This document shows positions 44,625 through 54,066 of a stretch of 64,000 bases of DNA, piece after piece. How positions within the stretch are numbered: position 1 is the stretch's first letter; every line of letters starts with the position of its first letter. The notes beneath the pieces were generated by a model that had not been told where the DNA came from, ran no database searches, and saw only the letters and a list, made by a program, of their open reading frames with translations. The position numbers and the translations under genes were made by a program. This DNA is from Sphingobium jiangsuense (GTDB taxonomy: Bacteria > Pseudomonadota > Alphaproteobacteria > Sphingomonadales > Sphingomonadaceae), in NCBI RefSeq assembly GCF_014196495.1, contig NZ_JACIDT010000006.1:124001-188000 (forward strand), given 5' to 3'.

Positions 44625-44936
44625 TCAAAGGATGGTGGCGGTCGCACCGGCATAATGCGTGACAGACCGGCTAAGCACCGTCATCTGGGCCACCTTTCGA
44701 CCAGTCTCCCGAAATTCTTCGCTCGCCAGTCTGGCATCCAGAGCAGACTGATCCCGCCACAGTTCAACGACGTGGAAAAGGCCAGGATTCTCCAGATCGA
44801 TGGAGAAACTGTAGTGGATATTCCCGTCGATCTGCCGTGCGGCGCGGGCGGTCGCCACAGCGGCCGCCTGAAAGTCAACGATGTCCTTTTCGGCAATTTC
44901 GTACCGCCCGATGACTAATATCTGATGACCCGACAT
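44625..44936 (-). CDS. ABM-domain protein (putative quinol monooxygenase)
   Basis: 103 residues, one dimeric alpha-beta barrel: ILVIGRYEIAEKD, then NIHYSFSIDLENPGLFHVVELWRDQSALDAR and HYAGATATIL. The family includes YgiN-like quinol oxygenases and small isomerases. Between the ferredoxin and BKACE it may oxidise a quinol/catechol intermediate or be a cofactor-free isomerase. Confidence 0.8.
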   Translation of the reverse strand: MSGHQILVIGRYEIAEKDIVDFQAAAVATARAARQIDGNIHYSFSIDLENPGLFHVVELWRDQSALDARLASEEFRETGRKVAQMTVLSRSVTHYAGATATIL

Positions 44937-44947
44937 TTTGATCCTCT

Positions 44948-45268
44948 CTAGTGTTGCGTCTCAGGGATGGTGACGCGCAGGCCATCCAGCGACTGGTCGA
45001 TCTCGATCTGGCAACTGAGGCGAGTGGCTGGGGCCGGATCCTCGCAATATTCCAGCATGGTCTGTTCGTCCGCGCTGGCTGGAGAAAGGCGCCCCTGCCA
45101 TTCCGGGGGAATGCCCACCCGGCACGTCGCGCAGGTGAGGCCGCCCCCGCACTCGGCCTCGATCCCCGGAACACCATGCGCTTGGGCCGCGCGCATTACC
45201 GTATCGCCGATCTCGGCATTGACCGTAAATTCACGTCCGTCCGACGTGATATATGTGATTGTAACCAT
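44948..45268 (-). CDS. [2Fe-2S] ferredoxin, adrenodoxin/plant-bacterial type
   Basis: 106 residues. Cluster ligands: Cys in AECGGGLTCATC (spacing C-x5-C-x2-C) and the fourth in RLSCQI. It probably passes electrons to the Rieske oxygenase. No matching reductase gene is in the window, so the host must supply one. Confidence 0.93.
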   Translation of the reverse strand: MVTITYITSDGREFTVNAEIGDTVMRAAQAHGVPGIEAECGGGLTCATCRVGIPPEWQGRLSPASADEQTMLEYCEDPAPATRLSCQIEIDQSLDGLRVTIPETQH

Positions 45269-45289
45269 CTATCTTTGGCCGTTTCTTGA

Positions 45290-45820
45290 TCAAATGAGAG
45301 TGTTAATGCCCGAGCCAGGCAAAGCGGCGTGGTCGATGTAGATCATGCGGCGTGCGAGCATGAAGCCGTAAGGTGTCTCCGCACGACGGAGGATATCCTC
45401 CCTTCGTCCCGTGATCGGCGCATAACTCTGTTCCATGCGGGTACGGGTGAACATGAAACTGGAAATCACCAGAAATTCATCATCGATTTCCGTCTCACGC
45501 ACCCTGACATTCGTGACGAATATTCGCGGCACGCTTGGCGGATTTTCTGACCAGGATTTCGGATCGGCCAGCTTTTTGACCCTGATCGACAAGGTCTGTT
45601 TATCCTCGCGAAAATGCCCGGCCCGCTCGATCGGCAGGAACCGTTTGTCGAAATCCCTTAAAGTGCGGGTTGTCCGAACTGGCATGGCATAAACGATGTC
45701 GTCGGTTGTCAGCGCAAGCCATTCGGCAAAGCGGCGTTCCTCAAGCAATCCCGTCTCTTCATAAAGAAACTGCTCGATGCTCCATTGCAGCCGCAAGGCG
45801 TCATTGGTCCGAGTGTCCAT
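45290..45820 (-). CDS. Aromatic-ring-hydroxylating dioxygenase, beta subunit
   Basis: 176 residues from MDTRTND; the stop of the alpha gene and this ATG share one base (TAATG) with GGAGGGG upstream. The fold is the NTF2-like small subunit: SIEQFLYEETGLLEERRFAEW, RAETPYGFMLARRMIYID. It has no catalytic metal; it stabilises the alpha3beta3 hexamer. Confidence 0.93.
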   Translation of the reverse strand: MDTRTNDALRLQWSIEQFLYEETGLLEERRFAEWLALTTDDIVYAMPVRTTRTLRDFDKRFLPIERAGHFREDKQTLSIRVKKLADPKSWSENPPSVPRIFVTNVRVRETEIDDEFLVISSFMFTRTRMEQSYAPITGRREDILRRAETPYGFMLARRMIYIDHAALPGSGINTLI

Positions 45821-47127
45821 TATTTCGCCCCTCCCATCAACAGATCCTGCCAATGAGAATAGAAAGCGCGGGCTCCTTCTTCGGCGTAAACATGATTGAT
45901 CTGGCCCGGAAAATCGGGATGCGGCCCACCGAAGCCCAACCCCATTTGAACATTCAGCGGGGTTTGCCTCGAAATGTGACCTTCGCTGGCTCCTCGGTGA
46001 CAGAGGGCGACATTTTCGCTATCGTCCTGTTCGAAAAGTCCGGAGGCATTGAAGGAAAAACTGGTCCCCCTCACTATAGCGTCTTTGACCTCCTCCGGCA
46101 TTTTCTTGTCGAGGATGATGTAATGCACCACCTCGGTCCGGTTAGGGCCTCGCGGTTGCCACACTCGCAGATATCGCGCCGCCCGATTCAGGGACAGGTT
46201 GGGGAACACGGTCATCACCAGCGAACCCATTTCGTCCGTGCGGATATCGCCTAACCGGGCTCGCATCTCTTCCCTCGCCGGCCCGCCAAGATAGGCGGGC
46301 GCCGGCGCTGGTGCGAACCGGACCAGCCCGTCGTTTCGAGCGGGAAACCAGCCCGCAGCACCGTGGCCCAGTTCGGGCATACCAAACTGATAACCGGTTT
46401 CGTCCGGCGTCTGGGTATATTCGAACGATGTCGGTGGCGCGCCGGGCGGGTTCAGCGCGGTGAGCGCGGAGTTATGCGAAATGGCGGCGTGGTAAAAATC
46501 CGTGCCGTGTTGCTCGGCCTGCCATTTCCAGTTGCATTTGACATGATGCCGATGGGGTCCGCTCAATTCGATACCGCCTTCGGCGCCATCGAGGAACGCG
46601 TCCAGATACCAGGCAACGTCACCAAGCGCAGCAGACAGGGCGGGGGCCTCCGCATCCCAGTTGCCAAAAATCAGGCCCTTGTGGATTTCAACGCGCGGAA
46701 CGCGGATAGCGCCCCATTCCGCCTTGTTGAGCTTGTTGTGGTAGCCGTCCGTCTCATGGGGCATGCCGACAAGACCACCAGCGCTGTTATAGACCCAGCC
46801 ATGGTAAGTGCAGCGAAACGACTTGCTATTGCCCATATCCGCGAGACACAGACGGTTGCCGCGGTGGCGGCATTGATTCAGAATGGCGGTGATCGTGCCG
46901 TCGCCCTGCCGGCTCACGATGACGGAGTCCTCCGCCATCGTAGTGACCAAGAAGTCCCCAAATTTGGGGATCTGACCCTCATGGCCCAAAAAGAGCCATG
47001 AACGGGAGAATATCCGTTCCATCTCCAGCTTATAAACATCCGGATCGGAATATATGCTGGCTTTGACTATACCGTTTTCGCGATCAAACAAATCAATGAT
47101 ATTCAAATCTTGCGTTCGATTTGCCAT
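45820..47127 (-). CDS. Aromatic-ring-hydroxylating dioxygenase, alpha subunit (Rieske)
   Basis: 435 residues. The Rieske cluster is CRHRGN then 17 residues later CTYHGW. The catalytic domain has the bridging Asp and the 2-His part in TDFYHAAISH and the third ligand in EQDDSEN. Start: AGGAG directly abuts the first ATG (47133), so the ATG at 47127, 6 bp further, is preferred. Substrate cannot be read; the clade looks like those acting on aromatic acids. It leads the operon alpha-beta-ferredoxin-ABM-BKACE. Confidence 0.92.
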   Translation of the reverse strand: MANRTQDLNIIDLFDRENGIVKASIYSDPDVYKLEMERIFSRSWLFLGHEGQIPKFGDFLVTTMAEDSVIVSRQGDGTITAILNQCRHRGNRLCLADMGNSKSFRCTYHGWVYNSAGGLVGMPHETDGYHNKLNKAEWGAIRVPRVEIHKGLIFGNWDAEAPALSAALGDVAWYLDAFLDGAEGGIELSGPHRHHVKCNWKWQAEQHGTDFYHAAISHNSALTALNPPGAPPTSFEYTQTPDETGYQFGMPELGHGAAGWFPARNDGLVRFAPAPAPAYLGGPAREEMRARLGDIRTDEMGSLVMTVFPNLSLNRAARYLRVWQPRGPNRTEVVHYIILDKKMPEEVKDAIVRGTSFSFNASGLFEQDDSENVALCHRGASEGHISRQTPLNVQMGLGFGGPHPDFPGQINHVYAEEGARAFYSHWQDLLMGGAK

Positions 47128-47174
47128 GTCCATCTCCTATACAAAAATAGCCGTACGGCAGACTTTCTATTATA

Positions 47175-48008
47175 TTATCGACAAATCTGCCGAATTTCGC
47201 CGATGCCTTCTATTCTGCTGATGATTTCATCGCCGGGCCTGAGAAATATTTTGGGATCACGAGCACCGCCAACTCCACTGGGAGTACCAGTAAAGATAAT
47301 ATCGCCCGGCTGGAGCGCGCAAACATGCGAAAGCCTGTTGATCAATTCAGGCAGTGAGAAGATCAGCTTGGAAGTGCGCGAACTTTGCATGGTTTCGCCA
47401 TTGAGCGTGCAACTGATGGCGAGATCGTTGGGATTAGAAAATTCATCCAGCGAAACCAGCCACGGACCAATGGGACCAAAACCGGGAAAGGATTTCCCGA
47501 AAGAAAACTGAGGCATCGCACCTTCGAGCTGGACAAGACGTTCGGAATAATCCTGCCCGACCGCAAGGCCGGCGACATGGTCCAGCCCATTTTCTATCGA
47601 GACGGCATGAGCCGGCTTCCCGATAACCGCCACAAGTTCGACCTCCCAGTCGACATTGGCCGAGGGCAGCTTCAGATAGGGTTCCGGCCCCGAGAGACAG
47701 CTGCGAAACTTGGTGAACACAGCAGGAGTTAACGGCTCTTCCTTGACGCCGGCTTCCATAGCGTGGTCGAGGTAATTAAGCCCTATGGCAAATATCTGTG
47801 TTGGCTCTGGCGAGGGGGATCGCAAATCGGCGATATCGAATGATATCGGATCGCCAGTTGCTGCTCCAGCCCATTGGCGGAATTCTTCCCACGCCAAGAA
47901 TATTTTTGCAGGATCGGACGAAAAGCGGCCATTGCTGGCCTTTTCAACGTCCAATGCTCCACCATCGGTAATCAGCGCACTGCGACCGTTGACATTTGCA
48001 AAGCGCAT
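47175..48008 (-). CDS. Fumarylacetoacetate hydrolase family enzyme
   Basis: 277 residues. The FAH core motifs are FAIGLNYLDHAMEAG, PAVFTKFRSCLSGP, VELVAVIGKPA and FTGTPSGVGG. Family members hydrolyse or decarboxylate the diketo acids made by ring cleavage (fumarylpyruvate, 2-oxo-hept-3-ene-dioate and relatives). It sits between the receptor and dioxygenase genes, same strand, 41 bp before alpha. Confidence 0.92.
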   Translation of the reverse strand: MRFANVNGRSALITDGGALDVEKASNGRFSSDPAKIFLAWEEFRQWAGAATGDPISFDIADLRSPSPEPTQIFAIGLNYLDHAMEAGVKEEPLTPAVFTKFRSCLSGPEPYLKLPSANVDWEVELVAVIGKPAHAVSIENGLDHVAGLAVGQDYSERLVQLEGAMPQFSFGKSFPGFGPIGPWLVSLDEFSNPNDLAISCTLNGETMQSSRTSKLIFSLPELINRLSHVCALQPGDIIFTGTPSGVGGARDPKIFLRPGDEIISRIEGIGEIRQICR

Positions 48009-48076
48009 TCAGGTTCTCCATTTTAATTACTGCTTGCCGTCGCGTGACAAACGAGAAACGCGTCGGACCATCCCGG

Positions 48077-50298
48077 TCAGAAATTCCGCCCGATCGTCAC
48101 TCCGTAAGTCCTGGGCGCACCTGGCGTACCTGCTGGCCCCACAGGGTCCAGCATGGAGTAAGCCTCATCATATATCTCGTTGAAGAGGTTCTTCCCCCAG
48201 AGTGTGACCGACGTCTTGTCATCCAATGACGTCCACTTCAGGCTCGCGTTAGCCAGGTAGCGGTTCTTCAACTTGAATCGTTCAAATGAATCCCCATAGG
48301 TATCTCCACGATAATTAAGGGATGCCGACGCATTGAATCGGCCGATATCCGACAATATCGCGTAGTTTACGCTCGCGTTAAAACTGAAATGAGGAGCATT
48401 TGGCGTAGAGTAACCTTTGGCATCTCCCGATGACAGAATAAGCGCTCCTATAGGCGCGTAACTATACATGGGCCCGTCAGGATACGATTCATACTTTGGA
48501 TCCAGATACTCGGCAGACAAGGCGATATCCAGTTTGCCCAGGAGTCGTACCTGCACTTCGGCATCTACGCCCTGAATGCGGGCGGAGGCCGCATTGACTG
48601 TGGCCAGCGCGCCGTTGCGAAAAATCTGCTGCTGAAGGTTCGCGTAATCATAACGGAAAGCAGACAAATTAAATCGCACATGCCGGTCGAACAACTCGCT
48701 CTTAAAGCCGACCTCATATGCATCGATTGTCTCCGGCTTGACTCCCGGATTGGCGGCTGCAGTAAAACCTCCAACACTTGCCGTGTTGAAATATCCGGCA
48801 TTGAAGCTCCGATTATAGGACGCATAGATCATAAGATCGCGTCCGAAACGGTGATCGAGCGACGCTCGGAACGACGGCTTCCTGAAGGTTTTCGACTGTC
48901 GCCCCGTTGTTCCGGGAACTACTGATCCCGCCTCAACATAACCGTTCTGCTCGTGCTTCTCGATGGTGTAGCGTGCGCCGAGCGTGAGACGTGTATCGGG
49001 GAAAATTTCCGCCGTAGCCTGGGCATAGGCGGCATAGGCGTTGACAGTGTCGAACGCAAAAATGTCATAGGGAGAGCCTAGAGGCGCGCCGAACACGGCA
49101 GTCGCACCGACACCCCCAAAACGAAATGGTGTGAGCGTACTATCATTGTGATAGTAGAATAACCCTGCAACCCAGCTCAGTTTAGAGTCACCTTGAGACT
49201 TTGCCTGGAATTCCTGGGTTACCGCCGTAGATTCATCATGGCGTGAAAGATCGAAGAAGGGCGCCGCTGATCCATCATAGTCGACCTGTGTATACGAACG
49301 ATTTTTCCGCCACGAGGTGATCGAAAGAAGATCAACTGCACCAACTTCTGATTTGACGGTTATGCTCGCGCCACCTTCTTTACTGGTATAAAGCGGCGTA
49401 TAATTGGCATTGACGTCGTACGGGCTCAAACTGTATTTTGTTCCAGATACGTAGTCGAAGAGAAAACCGGTTCCACCGATAGCTTGAGCTACCGCTGACC
49501 CGGAGTTGCCCCGACTGTAGGTGTAGTCGGCCGCCAGGGTTATCGACGTCAGGTCCGACACGTCGATAACCACCTTACCGCGCACCCCTACGCTCTTGCT
49601 TTTGAAGATATCCTCGCCCGTGGCAATACTCCTGCCCCAACCGTCACTCTGGTTCTCGTAGAAGCCAGCCAGGCTTGCACGGACAGATGATGTCAGAGCC
49701 CCTGCAAGATAGGCTTTGCCTGACAGCGTATCGTAATTGCCATATCCGATTTGAAATTCTCCGGTAGGATCGGACGACGGATCCCTGGTCGCAACTTGAA
49801 TGACACCACCGGTAGCATTGCGGCCGAACAAAGTGCCCTGCGGCCCCTTGGCAACTTCTATGCTCGCGATATCGCTGAACGATTGCGAACCGATGTTGAA
49901 AGGTTGATATACGCCATCTACGAACAGCAACACTGCGGGCGAGGCCGCGATGTTCGAATTCCCAACGCCGCGAAGATAGAGCGGCTGCCGAGCACCAACT
50001 GGCGTCACGGTCAAGCCTGTAACGAGACTTGAAAGGTCGGTTGTCGCCTTCGTGCCACTCGCAGCTAGCGACTCTGCGCTGAATGCCGCCACCGAGATCG
50101 GTACCGTTTGAGCTGATTCCGAGCGCCTTTGTGCCGTCACGACGATGTCCTGGAGCCCACTTTCGGACTGCGCGTTCTGCGACTCAGCCAGTGCTTCGAC
50201 TGTCTGCGTATCGGCAGTTTGAGCCGCCGCCGCACCGGCGCCGAACGCCGCAACGACCAGCATGGAATCTCCGCTCGCACATGTAGTTGTTTTCGCAT
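48077..50298 (-). CDS. TonB-dependent receptor; apparent 1-base frameshift in the signal peptide
   Basis: About 740 residues. The plug domain starts with DIVVTAQRRSESAQTVPISV and includes VYQPFNIGSQSFSDIASIEVAKGPQG; the C-terminus ends in Phe as expected for the barrel. The obvious start is the ATG at 50298 with a very strong RBS (GGAGGAGGGGGAG), reading MRKQLHVRAE, but the plug frame only joins it if one base is added near 50264. The in-frame ATG at 50263 gives MLVVAAFGAGAAAAQ, lacking the basic n-region. The extended frame to 50404 overlaps an operator and is rejected. Likely imports the aromatic substrate. Confidence 0.85.
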
Positions 50299-50687
50299 CT
50301 CCCCCTCCTCCTTGCCTTTCTTTTATGGCGTGGGCCAACGGCCTCGCCTCTCGACAGCAATGAGGAATAGGCAAACATATCGATGAGTCAATGTAAAAAT
50401 TCATTTTATCGATGTTTTAGGTTGGCGCGATCTTTCAAGCTCCGGCGTTCCGCCGCTTAACCGATCGCGCCGCAGCTCACTCAGGGGAGTTCGGGAGGTC
50501 AGCCCATAAGCCTCAAGGCAGATTCCAGGCGCGCGTTTGAGATAGGGCTAAGGCCATGACTTGCTCGGCCGAGCAAAACTGTCTCACAGATGGGCTTGCC
50601 AAATTTGATCGACATACTAATCATGAAAGCTATTTTATCGATAAAATATGCAACACCGAGTCGGTGGCAGATGGGAGAGTGGATTCA
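50299..50687. promoter_or_regulatory. Divergent control region between the receptor and the VOC dioxygenase
   Basis: About 390 bases, AT-richer than the surroundings, with no gene. It holds three ATCGAT-centred sites: a perfect palindrome at 50631 to 50648, ATTTTATCGATGTTTT at 50403 to 50418 and a weaker AACATATCGATGAG at 50375 to 50388. These fit GntR/FCD operators and flank both outward promoters. Confidence 0.65.
50631..50648. promoter_or_regulatory. 18 bp perfect palindrome, predicted GntR operator
   Basis: TATTTTATCGATAAAATA reads the same on both strands. It lies 39 bp before the VOC dioxygenase start. Similar half-sites precede the receptor and the regulator gene. Confidence 0.65.
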
Positions 50688-51620
50688 ATGGCTATTAATG
50701 TTCGGGACATTGCCTACGCCCGGTTCTCGGCGCCGGAGCTCGATGCCATGCAGGACTTTCTGACAGATTTTGGCCTCACCGTGGCAGGACGGTCACCTCA
50801 GCGGTTGTGGATGAGGGGGTGTGGAGCGGCGCCCTTCATTCATGTGACGGAACTCGGCGAACCTGCTTACAGGGGCTTTGGTTTTGAGGCCGAGGATCAG
50901 GATGGCTTGCATATCCTTGCCGAACGCGACGGCGTTCCCATTCAAACCATGACCGACGAGCCCGGTGGTGGATCGTTCGTCCGCCTACGTGACCCCGATG
51001 GCTTCGAGATCGATGTCGTCGCCAGGGCTCCAGCAGCCGATAACCCGCCTTTTCCCGCTTTGCAGGCGTGGAACACGAGCGAAAGCCTTGCGCGAGGAAC
51101 AGTCGCCCGGCGAGTCGCCCCATCGCCATCCACGGTGGTCCGCCTTGGTCACATGGTACACGCCGTAGCCGATATCAACCGGACGTGGGACTGGTATGCT
51201 GAGCGGTTCCGGCTCACGATATCCGATGAGGTGGTCGCCGAAGATCAGGCACGCGTTGCCTTGTTCATTCGGCTCGACAGGGGAAATGAGCCATCCGACC
51301 ATCACGCCTTGAATTTCGGCCAGTTTCCGGACGGGAGGAGCGCGTTCCACCACGCGGCTTTTGAAGTCGCCGATTTTGACGACCTGATGGTGGGCGGAGA
51401 ATTTCTGGCAAGCCGAAATTATCGGCACCGCTGGGGCGTCGGGCGACATATCCTCGGCAGTCAGGTTTTCGACTACTGGAGTGATCCATGGGGTCATATC
51501 GTCGAACATTGGACTGATGGTGACAAGTTCGATGCAGCAGAGCCCACCCACAAAGCCGACATTGCAACAATGGTCGGTATTCAGTGGGGTCCAGGAGCTC
51601 CGGCAGACATGGTCGGATAG
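50688..51620 (+). CDS. VOC-family extradiol dioxygenase (2,3-dihydroxybiphenyl dioxygenase-like)
   Basis: 310 residues from MAINVRDIAY with GGGAGAG upstream; the 44 extra codons of the longer frame overlap the operator and are rejected. There are two VOC repeats. The second carries the Fe(II) ligands His in VRLGHMVHAV, His in SAFHHAAFEV and Glu in GHIVEHWTDGD. It should open a catechol-type ring next to a hydroxyl. Divergent from the receptor. Confidence 0.9.
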   Translation: MAINVRDIAYARFSAPELDAMQDFLTDFGLTVAGRSPQRLWMRGCGAAPFIHVTELGEPAYRGFGFEAEDQDGLHILAERDGVPIQTMTDEPGGGSFVRLRDPDGFEIDVVARAPAADNPPFPALQAWNTSESLARGTVARRVAPSPSTVVRLGHMVHAVADINRTWDWYAERFRLTISDEVVAEDQARVALFIRLDRGNEPSDHHALNFGQFPDGRSAFHHAAFEVADFDDLMVGGEFLASRNYRHRWGVGRHILGSQVFDYWSDPWGHIVEHWTDGDKFDAAEPTHKADIATMVGIQWGPGAPADMVG

Positions 51621-51958
51621 CGGAAATCTCAGGGAAAGATCGAGGATGAAGACGTGCTGGAGCTTCGAGCTAACAATGGGATCACAGTCGTAACTTTGGA
51701 TTGACGCCACAACCTCAACGTAAAGAGCGGTGCGATCGCTCTGGATCATCCATTGAACGCAAACAGCATTAACTGATGGAAGCCATGATCCATGCCCTGA
51801 AGGCACGAGGAAAGCGCTTCGGTTTGCAGGCATTGCGCGGTTAGCGGGAGAAATGCCGAGACGACTACCTATCCACAGCTGATGTAAGGTTGCCACCCTT
51901 TCAAAAGTCTACACAGCAGGGTAATATCGACAAAATATCCACAAACGGGATTTCAGCG
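51621..51958 (+). other. Intergenic region before the GntR gene, with predicted operator at 51923 to 51938
   Basis: About 340 bases without a supported gene. TAATATCGACAAAATA at 51923 to 51938 is a diverged copy of the palindrome at 50631 and lies about 20 bp before the regulator ATG, as expected for autoregulation. Confidence 0.5.
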
Positions 51959-52139
51959 ATGCCACGTCTGTCACTAGTTCCACCAACCGAAGGGCTTGGG
52001 GACGACAAGCTACCTAATTTGACCTCCTCAGTTTATCAATCCCTTCGGGCCGACTTGCTATCCGGCGTATTCCCAGCCGGGGTGCGCCTTGGAATACGCG
52101 CGTTGCAGGAGCGTTATGGCACGGGTGCGACGCCTATAA

Positions 52140-53093
52140 GTGCCTGATTCATAATTATTCGGCGTTATTTCATGCCCTTGCGATGCGGCGCGTGAAGAGT
52201 TGAATGGATGCGATGAAAAGCCACGCCGTTGCCGATGCGATGGTTTGCTCGAAGTCCTTGGCGAGGCGTCGGTTCCGGTTGAGCCATGCCAGCGTGCGTT
52301 CAACAACCCATCTGCGGGGCAGCACCTTGAAGCCTTTGGCGGTGTCTGACCGCTTGATGATTTCGACGGTCCATTTCCCAATTCGCCGCAGAGCCTCCCG
52401 GAGTTTGTCGCCAGCATAGCCGCCATCGGCGAAGACGTGCCGCAACCACGGAAAGCGCCGGATGATTTCGCGCAGCACCATCGGCGCACCATCGCGGTCC
52501 TGAATGTCAGCGGTGTGGATCACGGCATGCACCAGGTTTCCCTCGGTGTCGGTCAGGATATGGCGCTTGCGGCCTTTCACCTTCTTGCCAGCGTCATAGC
52601 CGCAAGGACCGCCACTTTCCGTGGTTTTGATGCTCTGGCTGTCGATCACACCCGCCGACGGCGAGGCCTCGCGGCCCGTCATCTCGCGCGAAGCCATGAG
52701 CAGCACATGGTTCATCGTCAGCCACAGGCCGTTGTCGCGCCAGAGGTAAAACCAGCGCCGCACCGTCGAGACCGGCGGAAAGCATGGGGGCAGCATCCGC
52801 CATGGCAAGCCACCACGCAGCAGGTAAAGCATCGCTTCGACAATCCGGCGCATCGGCCATTTGCGAGGCCGCCCCACATGCGAGGCGGACGGCAGCAGCG
52901 GCTCCAGCACCAACCACTCGGCATTCGTCAAATCACTTGGCAAAATCAGCCCGCGTCGCGCATGAAGCGCGCGAGTGGTATCGGTCCACATCGTTGATCC
53001 TTGGTAGTTTTTCGCAAAACCCATGAATCAATGACAGGCCGAGCCGTCAAGCTAACCTGCTGATACCACTCACCTTAATTTCGGATCAGACAC
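52140..53093 (-). mobile_element. IS5-family insertion sequence, 954 bp, inside the GntR gene
   Basis: Imperfect terminal repeats begin GTGCCTGAT on the left and GTGTCTGAT (reverse strand) on the right, 14 of 19 positions equal. A 3 bp target duplication TAA flanks it (52137 to 52139 and 53094 to 53096), matching TNA-type duplications of the IS1031/ISL2-like groups. Complete, so possibly active and recent. Confidence 0.92.
52170..52991 (-). CDS. IS5-family transposase
   Basis: 273 residues from MWTDTTRALHARRG with AAGGA upstream. The DDE domain shows Asp in VIDSQSIKTTESGG, Asp in VFADGGYAGDKLR and Glu in RWVVERTLAWLNRNRRL. Full length with both termini inside the terminal repeats. Confidence 0.93.
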   Translation of the reverse strand: MWTDTTRALHARRGLILPSDLTNAEWLVLEPLLPSASHVGRPRKWPMRRIVEAMLYLLRGGLPWRMLPPCFPPVSTVRRWFYLWRDNGLWLTMNHVLLMASREMTGREASPSAGVIDSQSIKTTESGGPCGYDAGKKVKGRKRHILTDTEGNLVHAVIHTADIQDRDGAPMVLREIIRRFPWLRHVFADGGYAGDKLREALRRIGKWTVEIIKRSDTAKGFKVLPRRWVVERTLAWLNRNRRLAKDFEQTIASATAWLFIASIQLFTRRIARA

Positions 53094-53734
53094 TAAGAGA
53101 AGTCCTCAACCGCCTGTCGGCCGAAGGTTTTGTGCAACAGATCGATCAGAAAGGCTTTCGCGTACCAAAATTCAGCCAAAAAAAACTGAAAGATATGATT
53201 CGCTCCCGGTGTCTTTTGAATGAAATCATATTTAGAGAGGCAATTGAAAATGCTACCGATTCTACAGATGAGGCAGTAATTGTCGCGCATTTCAGGCTAT
53301 CTCGCACGCCAAAGATGCTGGACGGCTCTGAATCTACTTTGAATCCAGAAATCGAGGTGGCTCATCGCCACTTTCATCAAGCGCTTATCGCAGCATGCGG
53401 ATCTCGATGGTTGACGGATTTTAACGACCGGCTATTCGATCTTACGACAAGATATCGGGCATTGGTGGCACCACGACATTCAAAAATAGAGGAAGAACAT
53501 CGTCAAATTATGGAGGCAGTACTCGACCGTGACGTAGAACGTGCTGTCACGTTAAGTAATGCCCACATAACAAAAATACTTGATCTGGCTCTAGAATCAG
53601 AAGATGACGAATTCAGAGTTCGCGTATAGATTCTATTTTATGTTTCTCTGAAAACTGCCCCTGCGACACATCACTAGGCGCGGCTTAATACGATTATCTT
53701 GGGCACCCCTGTGAATTGCAAGCGTTCACTCGAC

Positions 53735-54017
53735 TCACGGCTGAAGGTCCAAATGTGATGGGTCGCGCGTCGCGTCGAGTTGCTTCTCCAGCACATCGGG
53801 GACACGGTAGCACGACAGGACTTGCGCGACGCTGGCATTGGGCTCCCGGCTCTCGCGGATCGCCGCGACGAACTCGCGGTTCTGCAATTCGATGCCGTTC
53901 ATCGACACGGCGACCCTCGACACGTCGATCGCCTCTTCCTTGCCGTTCAGCAGATCGTCGGTCCACGACTGCGGCTCGCCCTTGGCGTTGATGTTCTTGC
54001 GGTGGAAGAAATAGGTC
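53735..54017 (-). pseudogene. 3' fragment of a Gfo/Idh/MocA-type oxidoreductase
   Basis: About 93 codons of the C-terminus (TYFFHRKNINAKGEPQSW ... NREFVAAIRESREPNASV), cut off at the left end of the IS66 element at 54018. The REFVAAIRESREP pattern is typical of the C-terminal part of this NAD(P)-dependent family. The remainder of the gene is not on the other side of the IS. Confidence 0.55.
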
Positions 54018-54066
54018 GTAAGCGCTGCACGAACCGGCCTTGGTAATGGGGCGCTGACGATGCAGC

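Larger units (their letters stand above)
51959..53629 (+). pseudogene. GntR/FCD family regulator, split by an IS5-family element
   Basis: The 5' part (51959 to 52139) encodes VYQSLRADLLSGVFPAGVRLG and the start of the winged helix; the 3' part (53097 to 53629) encodes the rest, including the FCD ligand region (VAHRHFHQALIAACGS, EEHRQIMEAVLDRD, SNAHI). Deleting 52140 to 53093 and one TAA copy restores ATPIREVLNRLSAEGFVQQ, the family's conserved helix, in frame. The intact protein would be about 238 residues. The gene is inactive as shown. Likely repressor of the catabolic cluster. Confidence 0.9.

Noticed and set aside
47175..47186. TTATCGACAAAT as a further GntR operator before the Rieske genes
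   Set aside because: It lies in the last codons and stop of the FAH gene and only half matches the palindrome; the position is not a convincing promoter.
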